Shown piece by piece: positions 1-10,320 of a stretch of DNA of 64,000 nt. How positions within the stretch are numbered: position 1 is the first letter of the stretch; every line of letters begins with the position of its first letter. Source of the stretch: Burkholderiales bacterium (GTDB taxonomy: Bacteria; Pseudomonadota; Gammaproteobacteria; Burkholderiales; Casimicrobiaceae); assembly GCA_020852555.1 (NCBI GenBank), contig JADZAQ010000051.1, positions 1 through 64,000 on the forward strand, written 5' to 3'. The notes beneath the pieces were generated by a model. That model saw nothing but the letters and a program-made list of their open reading frames with translations. It was not told the DNA's origin and made no database searches. A program made the translations under genes and the position numbers.

Positions 1-10
1 CCTGTAGCAG

Positions 11-559
11 GTGATGGACCACGGCACGCTCACCGACAACAACGGGCGCAAGGCCGACTTCCGCAACGTGATCGTCATCATGACCACCAATGCGGGCGCG
101 ACCGAGCTGTCGAAGACGACGATGGGCTTCACGCAGAGCAAGGGCTCGGGCGACGAGATGGGCGAGATCAAGCGCATGTTCACGCCGGAGTTCCGCAACC
201 GGCTCGATGCGACGATCTCCTTCGGGTCGCTCGACCACGACGTCATCCTGCGCGTCGTCGACAAGTTCCTGCTCGAGCTCGAGAACCAGCTCCACGAGAA
301 GAAGGTCGAGGCGTCGTTCTCGCCGGCGCTGCGCGAATTCCTGGCGAAGAAGGGGTTCGATCCGCAGATGGGCGCGCGCCCCATGGCGCGGCTCATCCAG
401 GACACGATCCGCAAGGCGCTCGCCGACGAACTCCTCTTCGGCCATCTCGTCGGCGGCGGCAAGGTCACCATCGCTCTCGATGCCGACGAGAAGGTGAAGC
501 TCGTCTTCGAGGAAACACCGCGCCAGCCGAACGCCTCGGAAGCAGAACCGGTGGCGTAG
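11..559 (+). CDS. clpA: ATP-dependent Clp protease ATP-binding subunit ClpA, C-terminal fragment (5' end outside window)
   Basis: QVMDHGTLTDNNGRKADFRNVIVIMTTNAGA and GARPMARLIQ sensor-2 motif typical of ClpA AAA+ module 2. Confidence 0.9.
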   Translation: MMDHGTLTDNNGRKADFRNVIVIMTTNAGATELSKTTMGFTQSKGSGDEMGEIKRMFTPEFRNRLDATISFGSLDHDVILRVVDKFLLELENQLHEKKVEASFSPALREFLAKKGFDPQMGARPMARLIQDTIRKALADELLFGHLVGGGKVTIALDADEKVKLVFEETPRQPNASEAEPVA

Positions 560-970
560 TCGTCGCGCTGGCACGTTCCCCGGCGGCGCGCCGCGCCCCC
601 GGGGCCGCCTGCCGCCTGGAAATGGATTCCATCGCGCGTCCTGGCGGCGTGCGCCGGCCGGTCGCCGGCGCCCCGGGGCCCGGCGCCTTTCGATTCAGGC
701 CGTTGCACGGCGCGCGAGCGTCGGCGGCAGCTATCCTCTTATATAAGATACAAATGCCCCGCAGCACCGGTGAGGGCGAATTGCCGCCATTTTTTTCCGC
801 CACGTGGAATGTGTTTCTAAATACATGTTTTATGTGGGGAAATATTTCGCTGCGGTGCGCAAAAAAAGGTTGCGACGCCGCCCCCGGCTTGATATTTTGA
901 TGGGGCAGGGATCGTGCGCGGCATCGCGGGCGACGCCCGCATTCCCACTCGACGACCAGGAGCAACCGCA

Positions 971-2278
<1,308 letters not shown>

Positions 2279-2337
2279 GGGATCTCCTGCCCGGCGCTGC
2301 GGCACGCGTGCCGCAGCGCCGCCGGCGCCCGCGAACG

Positions 2338-2952
2338 ATGCAACTCGCGGGGCATTCGGGGGTCGGATCGAACATGACCCCCTTGAGCGAAACGCTCCCC
2401 GGCGGCACCGAGGCGGATGCCGCCACGCGCGTCCGGGCGTTCTTCGCGCTGATCCCCGACAGCGCCGTTCGCGAGCGCCTCCTGGCACTCGCCCGCGAGA
2501 TCGCCCGGCGTTCGCGCGGCCGGGTGGTTTCCGCCGAGCACCTCCACCTCACCCTCGCCTTCCTGGGTGACGTGTCGCTGGCTCGGGTGCCCGACCTGCG
2601 CGCCATCGGCGATCGCCTGCCGCACGTCGCGGCGACGCTGGCCTTCGACACGCTCGGCGCGTGGCGGGCGTCGGGGGTGGCCTGGATCGCGCCGTCGCAC
2701 GTGCCGGACGAGATCACCGCGTTGCACGCGGCGCTCAACACGGCGCTGCGTGCGGCCGGCTTCGCCATCGAGGACCGACCGTTCCGGCCGCACGTCACGC
2801 TGGCACGCCGCTGCGTGCAACCGCCACCGCGCGGGCCGACCGCGCCGATCGTCTGGAACGTGGGCGTGCTGTCGCTCGTTGGCTCGGAGTTGCGCCCCGA
2901 CGGGCCCCGCTACACGACGCTCGCGCAGTGGCCGCTCACGCCGGCGCGGTGA
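2338..2952 (+). CDS. thpR: RNA 2',3'-cyclic phosphodiesterase (LigT/ThpR family)
   Basis: Two HxTx motifs (HLTLAFLG, HVTLARR) with 2H phosphoesterase layout; alternative start at 2374. Confidence 0.85.
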   Translation: MQLAGHSGVGSNMTPLSETLPGGTEADAATRVRAFFALIPDSAVRERLLALAREIARRSRGRVVSAEHLHLTLAFLGDVSLARVPDLRAIGDRLPHVAATLAFDTLGAWRASGVAWIAPSHVPDEITALHAALNTALRAAGFAIEDRPFRPHVTLARRCVQPPPRGPTAPIVWNVGVLSLVGSELRPDGPRYTTLAQWPLTPAR

Positions 2953-2977
2953 CGGCGCAGGAACCGACCGACCCGGA

Positions 2978-3856
2978 TCACTCCGGCGCCGGTCGGCTGG
3001 CCACGGCCGCGGCAGGCCCCTTGGCCACCGGGCGATCCGGATTCGCGCACCACTCGCTCCACGAACCCGGATAAAGGCGGGTGCCGGCGAGCCCGGCAAT
3101 TTCCATCGCCAGGATGTTGTGGCACGCCGAGACGCCGGAACCGCACTGGTGGACGACCGTATCGACCTCGGCATCGTTCAGGATCGTCGCGAAGTCGCGG
3201 CGCAGTTCGGCCGCCGATTTGAAAGTCCCGTCCGGGGCGAGGTTGTCGGTACACGGCCGGTTGCGTGCGCCGGGGATGTGACCCGCCACCGGGTCCAGCG
3301 GCTCGCTGTCGCCGCGGAAGCGCTCCGCGCTGCGGGCGTCGACGATGACCAGTGCGCGCCGGGCGAGGCTGCCCATGATCCCGCTCGCATCGACGGTCGG
3401 CGTGACCGCGCGGACCGCGAAGCTGGCCGGCGCCGGTACGCTCGCCGTCGTGCTCACCGGCCGGCCTTCTCCAGCCCACTTCGCGTAACCCCCGTCGAGG
3501 ACGGCGACGTCGAAAAAGCCCAGCCAGCGCAGCATCCACCAGGCGCGCGAGGCGAATATCCCGCCGTCCTGGTCGTAGACCACGACGTCGCAGCCGCGAC
3601 CGATGCCGAGCCGACCGAACGTCGCTGCGGCATCCTCCGGCGTGGGCAGGGGATGCCGCCCGTTGCGTCCGGTCATCGGCCCGGACAGGTCGCGATCGAG
3701 GTGCACGAAGCACGCGCCGGGGATGTGCCCTGCCTGGTACCGCGCCGCGCCCCAGGTGTCGGGACGGGCGAGGTCGTGCCGCACGTCGAGCACGACGAGG
3801 CCCGGGTCGGCAAGTCTGGGCTCGAGGTCGCGGGTGTCGATGAGGGTGCGCAGCAT
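2978..3856 (-). CDS. sseA: sulfurtransferase (3-mercaptopyruvate/thiosulfate sulfurtransferase, tandem rhodanese)
   Basis: Two rhodanese domains, CGSGVSACHNILAME active-site loop, GSWSEWC. Confidence 0.88.
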   Translation of the reverse strand: MLRTLIDTRDLEPRLADPGLVVLDVRHDLARPDTWGAARYQAGHIPGACFVHLDRDLSGPMTGRNGRHPLPTPEDAAATFGRLGIGRGCDVVVYDQDGGIFASRAWWMLRWLGFFDVAVLDGGYAKWAGEGRPVSTTASVPAPASFAVRAVTPTVDASGIMGSLARRALVIVDARSAERFRGDSEPLDPVAGHIPGARNRPCTDNLAPDGTFKSAAELRRDFATILNDAEVDTVVHQCGSGVSACHNILAMEIAGLAGTRLYPGSWSEWCANPDRPVAKGPAAAVASRPAPE

Positions 3857-3890
3857 TCGACGATTCTACCGGGCCGGGTCGCGCGCCGCG

Positions 3891-5000
3891 CTACCGATGG
3901 GCGAGGTGCGGCTCCATGATCCGCCGATAGAACTCGTGGAAATGCTGCATGCCGTCTTCCATCGGCGACTGGTAGGGGCCGACCTCGTTGCGGCCACGCG
4001 CGTGGAGTGCGCGGCGGCCCGCATCCATGCGCTCGGCGATCTCGTCGTCTTCGCGTGCCGTTTCCATGTACGCGGCCTGCTCCGCCTGCATGAATTCGGG
4101 CTCGAAGAGCGCGATGTCCTCGGGGTAGTAGAACTCGATCACGTTGCGCGTGCGGTCGACAGTCTCCGGGATCAGCGTGCTGATGACGAGCACGTGCGGA
4201 TACCATTCGACCATGATGTTGGGGTAGTAGGTGAGCCAGATCGCCCCGTGGCGGGGGAGCTCGCCGCGATAGTAGTCGAGCACCGCCTGGTGCCAGCGTT
4301 CGTACGTGGGTGAACCCGCCTTGGCGAGGCGGTTCTTGATGCCCACGGTCTGCACCGAGTACCACTCGCCAAACTCCCAGCGCAGGTCGTCGCAGGTGAC
4401 GAACTGACCAAGACCTGGGTGGAACGGAACCACGTGGTAGTCCTCGAGGTAGACCTCGATGAAGCTCTTCCAGTTGTAGTTGCACGGGTGCGTCTCGATG
4501 CGATCGAGCCGATAGCCCGTGAAGTCGAAGTCCTCGACGCCGAGTGCGGCGAGGTCGCGCGCGATGTCGCGCGGGCCGTCGAAGAGCAGCCCGTTCCAGT
4601 TCTGGAGCGGCGAGCGGGCGAGGTTGAGACAGGGTTTTTCCTCGAAATGCGGCGCGCCGAGGAGCGTGCCTTCGAGGTCGTACGTCCAGCGATGCACGGG
4701 GCACACGATGTTGCTCGCGTTGCCGCGGCCGCTCTTCATCAGCGCCTGGCGGTGGCGGCAGACGTTCGACAGCAGTTCGACGCCGCCGGCATTGCGCACC
4801 AGCAGCTGCGCATCGTGGCGTGTGGCGAGCACCTGGAAGTCGCCGATCTCGGGCACCATGAGCTCGTGGCCCACGTAGCCCGGCGCCTGGACGAGCAGGT
4901 GCTCGCGTTCCGCGGCGAGGACGTGCGGATCGCAATACCAGGAGACGGGGAGCTGTGTCGTCGACGCGCGCAAGCGCGCTGCGGCAGCGAGGTCGGACAT
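3891..5000 (-). CDS. Rieske 2Fe-2S aromatic ring-hydroxylating oxygenase alpha subunit
   Basis: CRHRQALMKSGRGNASNIVCPVHRW Rieske cluster; NWKSFIEVYLEDYHVVPFHPG Fe-binding motif. Confidence 0.88.
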   Translation of the reverse strand: MSDLAAAARLRASTTQLPVSWYCDPHVLAAEREHLLVQAPGYVGHELMVPEIGDFQVLATRHDAQLLVRNAGGVELLSNVCRHRQALMKSGRGNASNIVCPVHRWTYDLEGTLLGAPHFEEKPCLNLARSPLQNWNGLLFDGPRDIARDLAALGVEDFDFTGYRLDRIETHPCNYNWKSFIEVYLEDYHVVPFHPGLGQFVTCDDLRWEFGEWYSVQTVGIKNRLAKAGSPTYERWHQAVLDYYRGELPRHGAIWLTYYPNIMVEWYPHVLVISTLIPETVDRTRNVIEFYYPEDIALFEPEFMQAEQAAYMETAREDDEIAERMDAGRRALHARGRNEVGPYQSPMEDGMQHFHEFYRRIMEPHLAHR

Positions 5001-5023
5001 CGGCCTTACCCTTTCATCGCAAA

Positions 5024-5039
5024 TGGTTGCTCGCAACCA
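5024..5039. promoter_or_regulatory. perfect 7+2+7 inverted repeat TGGTTGC-TC-GCAACCA upstream of the Rieske oxygenase gene, candidate operator
   Basis: Palindrome read directly, 24 nt 5' of the predicted start codon (minus strand). Confidence 0.45.
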
Positions 5040-5353
5040 ACCCAACCCAACAACCCGGGACGCCTACGGCGTGGCTCATGGGAGCGCGCGGATGAGCGAC
5101 ACGGATGCGAGACCACCCGTTCGCATGACATCACCCGCCCGCGAGCCTACTGCCGCCCCGGACCGCTTTGCCAAGTCGGCCGCACGAAAGGACTCGCTGC
5201 AGGCCGCGTCGTCAAACGTGTTAATATAATCAACTTTACGCCATCAGGTCAAGACCTTACGTGCGAATCCGGCGCGGCGACGAGGGGCCCGCGGCGCCTG
5301 GCTTACGCCGGGCCGCGTCAGCGGTCGACGATGTCTTCGCCTCGCTTCCCGCC

Positions 5354-5596
5354 ATGAACACGAACGCCAGTCCCCCCAAGGATTTCGAGTCGGCGCTAGC
5401 CGAACTGGAAGCCGTCGTCGCCGCCATGGAAGGCGGCCAGATGGCGTTGGCCGATTCGCTGGCCGCGTACCAGCGGGGCGCCGAACTCGTCGCCTACTGC
5501 CAGGCCGCGCTGAAGGACGCGCAGCAGCAGATCGAGATCCTGGAGAAGGGTGTGCTGAAGCCCTTCGTCCCCGGCAGCCCCGACGATGGAGTCTGA
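5354..5596 (+). CDS. xseB: exodeoxyribonuclease VII small subunit
   Basis: 80 aa, FESALAELEAVVAAMEGGQMALADSLAAYQRG, followed by ispA. Confidence 0.92.
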   Translation: MNTNASPPKDFESALAELEAVVAAMEGGQMALADSLAAYQRGAELVAYCQAALKDAQQQIEILEKGVLKPFVPGSPDDGV

Positions 5597-6494
5597 GGCG
5601 CGCACCGCGGCCACCGCACCCCTGCCGTTCGCGACGTGGGCCGACGTGCGGCAGCGGCGCATCGAGGGCGTGCTCGATCGCACGCTCGCCTCCGTACCGG
5701 CGATCCCCGCCGAGCTCACCGGCGCGATGCGCTACGCCGTGCTGGGTGGCGGCAAGCGCATGCGACCGCTCCTTGCCTACGCCGCGGGCGAGCTCACCCA
5801 GGCGAGTCCCGAGGCGGTCGACGGCGTCGCCGCGGCGGTCGAGATGATCCACGCCTATTCGCTCGTACACGACGATCTGCCGTGCATGGACGACGACGTC
5901 CTGCGCCGCGGCAAGCCGACCTGCCACGTCGCCTACGGCGAGGCGATGGCCCTGCTCGCCGGCGACGCGCTGCAGGCGCAGGCGTTCGCGGTCCTCCAGT
6001 CGGCGCGTCTGGCCGATCCCGCGGCGGCTTGTCGCCTGCTCGCGCAGTCGGCGGGTGCCGCCGGCATGGCGGGAGGGCAGGCGATCGACCTGTTGCACGT
6101 CGGCAAGGCGCTCGCCCTCCCCGCTCTGGAGGTGATGCATCGGATGAAGACCGGCGCGCTCATTCGCGCCGCCATCCTGCTCGGCGCGCAATGCGGCCGT
6201 GCGGTCCACGGCACCGAAGCCGCGCTCGCGGGATTCGCGCGCAGCATCGGGCTCGCCTTCCAGGTCGTCGACGACGTCCTCGACGTGGAGGGTTCCGCCG
6301 CTTCGCTCGGCAAGACCGCCGGCAAGGACGCCGCGAGCCACAAGCCGACGTACGTGTCGTTGCTGGGCCTCGATGCCGCCAAGGCGCACGCACAGGCGCT
6401 GCGCGAGGAAGCGCAGGCGGCGCTGGCGCCCTTCGGGACGCGCGCGCGCCGGTTGCACGAGATCGCCGACTGGATCGTCCGCCGTGACCATTGA
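5586..6494 (+). CDS. ispA: farnesyl diphosphate synthase (polyprenyl synthetase)
   Basis: DDLPCMDDD and DDVLD aspartate-rich motifs; overlaps xseB. Confidence 0.93.
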   Translation: MESEARTAATAPLPFATWADVRQRRIEGVLDRTLASVPAIPAELTGAMRYAVLGGGKRMRPLLAYAAGELTQASPEAVDGVAAAVEMIHAYSLVHDDLPCMDDDVLRRGKPTCHVAYGEAMALLAGDALQAQAFAVLQSARLADPAAACRLLAQSAGAAGMAGGQAIDLLHVGKALALPALEVMHRMKTGALIRAAILLGAQCGRAVHGTEAALAGFARSIGLAFQVVDDVLDVEGSAASLGKTAGKDAASHKPTYVSLLGLDAAKAHAQALREEAQAALAPFGTRARRLHEIADWIVRRDH

Positions 6495-6566
6495 CCATGG
6501 CCGGCGTCTTCGCAGCGTCGCGTCGAGTCGTGGATCGCGGCGGCGAGCCGATCCGCTAGAATTCGC

Positions 6567-7388
6567 ATGCCCATGAACCGTCCCGAGCATCCCGGCCAGC
6601 TCATTCCGATTCCCGATACCCAATCGGCCCGGGACGAGCGCCATCTCGCCATCGACCAGGTCGGTATCCGCGGCCTGCGCTATCCGCTCGTCTTCTGTGC
6701 CGCCGACGGCGTCGCGCAGCCGACGATCGCCACCGCCAACGTCTACGTGGCGTTGCCCGAGGATCGCAAGGGCACGCACATGTCGCGGCTCGTGACGCTC
6801 CTCGAGGAGCGCGCGGCGGCGGCCGTGCCGCTGTCGGTCGCCGGGCTCGATGCCTTGCTGCGCGAGCTCGTGGTGCGCCTGGACGCACCCGCGGGCCGCA
6901 TCGAGTTCGCGTTTCCGTTCTTCGTGCGCAAGTCGGCGCCGGTATCGGGAGTCGCGAGCCTGCTCGACTACGAGGTGCGCCTCGCCGGTGAGCTCGCGCA
7001 CGGACGCGTGATCAAGACGGTGACGGTGGCCGTGCCGGTCACGTCGCTGTGCCCGTGCTCGAAGGAGGTCGCCGAGTACGGTGCGCACAACCAGCGCTCG
7101 ACGGTCACCATCACGGTGCGTGCCGAAGGCACGGTCGACGTGCACGAGCTCCTGCGAATCGCCGAGGACGAGGCGTCGTCCGAGCTCTACGGGGTGCTGA
7201 AACGCGTCGACGAGAAATACGTCACCGAGCGCGCCTACGACAACCCTCGCTTCGTCGAGGACCTGGTGCGCGCCGTGGCCACCCGGCTCGGCACCGAGCC
7301 CCGCTTCGCCGCGTGGTGCGTGGAAGCCGAGAACTTCGAGTCGATCCACAATCACTCGGCATACGCGCGGATCGCGCGGGGGATGTAG
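6567..7388 (+). CDS. folE2: GTP cyclohydrolase FolE2 (GCYH-IB)
   Basis: DERHLAIDQVGIRGLRYPL, SLCPCSKEVAEYGAHNQRS. Confidence 0.93.
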   Translation: MPMNRPEHPGQLIPIPDTQSARDERHLAIDQVGIRGLRYPLVFCAADGVAQPTIATANVYVALPEDRKGTHMSRLVTLLEERAAAAVPLSVAGLDALLRELVVRLDAPAGRIEFAFPFFVRKSAPVSGVASLLDYEVRLAGELAHGRVIKTVTVAVPVTSLCPCSKEVAEYGAHNQRSTVTITVRAEGTVDVHELLRIAEDEASSELYGVLKRVDEKYVTERAYDNPRFVEDLVRAVATRLGTEPRFAAWCVEAENFESIHNHSAYARIARGM

Positions 7389-7449
7389 GACGCCCGCGCG
7401 GGCCGTGCGCCGCGACAGCGCGGCCCCGAGCCTTGCGTCCGCGCGCCGC

Positions 7450-8643
7450 ATGCTGTCCCCGCTCAAGCACCGCTACGACGCGCTGGCGCAGCGCGTGGTC
7501 GCCTCGCTCTCGGAAATCGAGCGCCGCGACGTGCGCGCGTTCGATCGCTGGTTCTACGCCCACGGCGGCTGGCGCTGGCTGATCGGCGTGGTGCTGGTGA
7601 CGACGTTCGTCGCCTGGGTCGCCTCGCAGTTGCCGTGGAACATGACGTTCGCCGAGGCGGCGATCCTGTTCAACCTCGTGGTGCTCACGCTCATCTGGTC
7701 GGGCCTGTCGGCGTGGTTCGGCTATCGCCGCTTTCAGGGTCGGATCTTCCGCTACATCGTCGCGGCGCCGATTCTGGCACTCGCCGCGGCGCTCGTCGGC
7801 GCCAGCATCGCGGGGTTCGTCAACGGGGTGGATCCGTTCGTGTTTTTCCGCGACAGCGCGAAGCTGCGCCACGTGGTGACCGCGGCGCTCGTCTTCGGCG
7901 TGATGTTCTCGTTGGTCACCGCGCTCATCGCCCACCTGCGCCACCGCGAGTATCGCGCGCTCACCGCGTCGCTCGAGGCCGAAGCGCGACAGAGCGAGAC
8001 CTCGCGCCAGCTCGCCGAGTCGAAGCTGAAGCTCCTGCAACTGCAGGTCGAGCCGCACTTCCTCTTCAACACGCTGGGCAGCGCGCAGCAACTGGCCGAG
8101 AAGGGGGCCCCGGAGGCGGCGCGCCTCATCGGTGAGCTCATCCATTTCCTGCGCGCGGCGGCACCGGCGCTACGCGACGAGATGACGACGGTGCGCGGAG
8201 AGGCGGCGATGATTCGCGCCTATCTCGGCATCATGCAGACGCGGCTCGGCCGACGTCTGGGCTGGTCGGTGCGCATCGACGGCGCAATCGCCGACTGCCC
8301 CATTCCGCCCGGCATGCTCATCACGCTCGTCGAGAATGCGATCAAGCACGGCATCGAGCCCACCCCCCGCGGTGGCCGCGTCGACGTCGTGGCCGAGCGC
8401 GTGGGTGACGCTGTCGTCCTCGCGGTGACCGATACCGGCGCGGGGCTCGCCGCGACGTCGGGTGCGGGCGGGATCGGTCTTGCCAACATCCGGGAGCGCC
8501 TCGAACTCGCGTACGGCGAGCGCGCGTCACTCGTCCTCGCGCAGCACGAGCCGACCGGCTTTCAGGCGCGCATCGCGCTCCCGTTCGAGCGCCTCCGCGC
8601 CGCGCCGGCGTTACCTTCCGTGCACGCCATCAGCGAACCATGA
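7450..8643 (+). CDS. LytS/AlgZ-type sensor histidine kinase
   Basis: Multiple TM segments then LQLQVEPHFLFNTLGS His-kinase motif, LVENAIKHGIEP ATPase motif. Confidence 0.9.
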   Translation: MLSPLKHRYDALAQRVVASLSEIERRDVRAFDRWFYAHGGWRWLIGVVLVTTFVAWVASQLPWNMTFAEAAILFNLVVLTLIWSGLSAWFGYRRFQGRIFRYIVAAPILALAAALVGASIAGFVNGVDPFVFFRDSAKLRHVVTAALVFGVMFSLVTALIAHLRHREYRALTASLEAEARQSETSRQLAESKLKLLQLQVEPHFLFNTLGSAQQLAEKGAPEAARLIGELIHFLRAAAPALRDEMTTVRGEAAMIRAYLGIMQTRLGRRLGWSVRIDGAIADCPIPPGMLITLVENAIKHGIEPTPRGGRVDVVAERVGDAVVLAVTDTGAGLAATSGAGGIGLANIRERLELAYGERASLVLAQHEPTGFQARIALPFERLRAAPALPSVHAISEP

Positions 8644-9392
8644 AGACACCGACTGCCATCATTGCCGAAGACGAGCCGCTGATGCGTGAACGCCTCGTCG
8701 AGAAGCTCGCGGAAGCCTGGCCCGCACTCGCCATCGTGGCGCAGGCGGAGGATGGTGACCAGGCGCTCGCGCTCTTCGAGGAGCATCGGCCCGACATCGC
8801 CTTCCTCGACATCCGCATGCCCGGCCGCAGCGGTCTCGACGTCGCCGCGGCGATCGGCACCCGCTGCCACGTGGTGTTCATCACCGCGTACGACCAGTAC
8901 GCGCTCAAGGCGTTCGAGGCGGGAGCGGCGGATTACCTGCTGAAGCCGATCGAGGCCGACCGGCTCGCGCTGATGGTCGAGCGCCTGACCCGCAAGCTCG
9001 CGACGCCGCCCGCGGACTTGGGTGACCTCGTGGCGCAGCTGCGCGCCACCCTGAACGCGGGCCCGGGCCATCTGAAGTGGGTGAAGGCGGCGGTCGGCAA
9101 GCAGGTCAAGCTCATCGCGGTCGCCGACATCGTCTACTTCCAGTCGGACACGAAGTACACGCGGGTGGTGCTCGCCGACGGCGAGGCACTCATTCGCACG
9201 CCGCTCAAGGACCTGCTCGCCGACCTCGATCCGAAGCAGTTCTGGCAGGTTCACCGCGGCACGATCGTCAACCTCGGCGCGGTCTCCGGCGTGCTGCGCG
9301 AGGACGCCGAGCGGCAGTTCATCCTCCTCAAGAATCGCCCCGAGCGGCTTCCCATCTCGCGCCAGTTCACGCACCGGTTCCGGCAGATGTAG
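8640..9392 (+). CDS. LytTR-family response regulator
   Basis: Receiver domain (EDEPLMRER, FLDIRMPGRSG) plus LytTR C-terminal domain; 4-nt overlap with kinase gene. Confidence 0.92.
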   Translation: MKTPTAIIAEDEPLMRERLVEKLAEAWPALAIVAQAEDGDQALALFEEHRPDIAFLDIRMPGRSGLDVAAAIGTRCHVVFITAYDQYALKAFEAGAADYLLKPIEADRLALMVERLTRKLATPPADLGDLVAQLRATLNAGPGHLKWVKAAVGKQVKLIAVADIVYFQSDTKYTRVVLADGEALIRTPLKDLLADLDPKQFWQVHRGTIVNLGAVSGVLREDAERQFILLKNRPERLPISRQFTHRFRQM

Positions 9393-9599
9393 CGCCGTCG
9401 CCGGCGCGCACAGGTTCTCGCCGCGCATCACACCACCGCGTCGAGGCGACGGTGGGGGCGCACGAAGCGCGCTCCTGCGCGCGGAGAGCGTCACCGCCGT
9501 CGCCCCCGGAGTCACGGACCTCGCCGCGCGCAATCGGATCGCACCACCACGCCGACGACGCGAGTCGCCGTCCGCGCCTCGGCTGCTAGAATTCAATGC

Positions 9600-10307
9600 A
9601 TGAAGCCCGTGGCCGTCTTTCGCTTCGCGCGGACCGAGCATCCAGGGCGCTTCGGCACCTGGCTCACCGGTCAACAAATCCCATGGCAGCTCATCGCCAT
9701 CGATGAAGGTGCCGACGTCCCGGCCAGCCCGGACGAGTTCTCCGGCATCGGCATGATGGGCGGACCGATGAGCGTCAACGATCCGCTGCCGTGGATCGCC
9801 CCGCTGTGCAGCCTCCTGCGCGACGCCATCTCCGACGGCACGCCCGTGATCGGTCATTGCCTCGGCGGCCAGCTCATGGCCAAGGCGCTCGGCGCCCGCG
9901 TCACCCGCCTGCCGGCACCCGAGATCGGCTGGTTCCACGTCGACGTCGCCGACCGCGATGCACGGCACGAATGGTTCGGTGACCGGCCGCGCTTCGCCGT
10001 CTTCCAGTGGCACCACGACGGCTTCGATCTGCCCGCGATGGCCACGCGCATCCTCACCAGTGATCTCGTCCCCAACCAGGGCTTCGTGATCGACGCGCGG
10101 CACGTCGGCTTCCAGTGCCACGTGGAAATGACGCGCGACCTCGTCGAGACGTGGTGCCGCATCGGCGCCGACGAGTTGCCCGCACGCAGCAGCGCGCATC
10201 GCCAGAGCGCCGCCGACATCATGAGCGATCTCGATGCGCGCCTCGACGCGCTCGGCGCCGTCGCCGACGGCATTTTTGCGCGCTGGGCCCGCAACCTGCC
10301 CGTGTGA
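9600..10307 (+). CDS. class I glutamine amidotransferase-like protein
   Basis: VIGHCLGGQLMAKALG nucleophile elbow; FQWHHDGFDLP. Confidence 0.82.
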   Translation: MKPVAVFRFARTEHPGRFGTWLTGQQIPWQLIAIDEGADVPASPDEFSGIGMMGGPMSVNDPLPWIAPLCSLLRDAISDGTPVIGHCLGGQLMAKALGARVTRLPAPEIGWFHVDVADRDARHEWFGDRPRFAVFQWHHDGFDLPAMATRILTSDLVPNQGFVIDARHVGFQCHVEMTRDLVETWCRIGADELPARSSAHRQSAADIMSDLDARLDALGAVADGIFARWARNLPV

Positions 10308-10320
10308 TGCGAACGTCCTG

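Noticed and set aside
9440-9515. GGCGACGG...CCGTCGCC inverted repeat after the LytTR gene as a terminator
   Set aside because: Arms only 8 bp with a loop of more than 40 nt and no T-run; expected by chance in such GC-rich DNA
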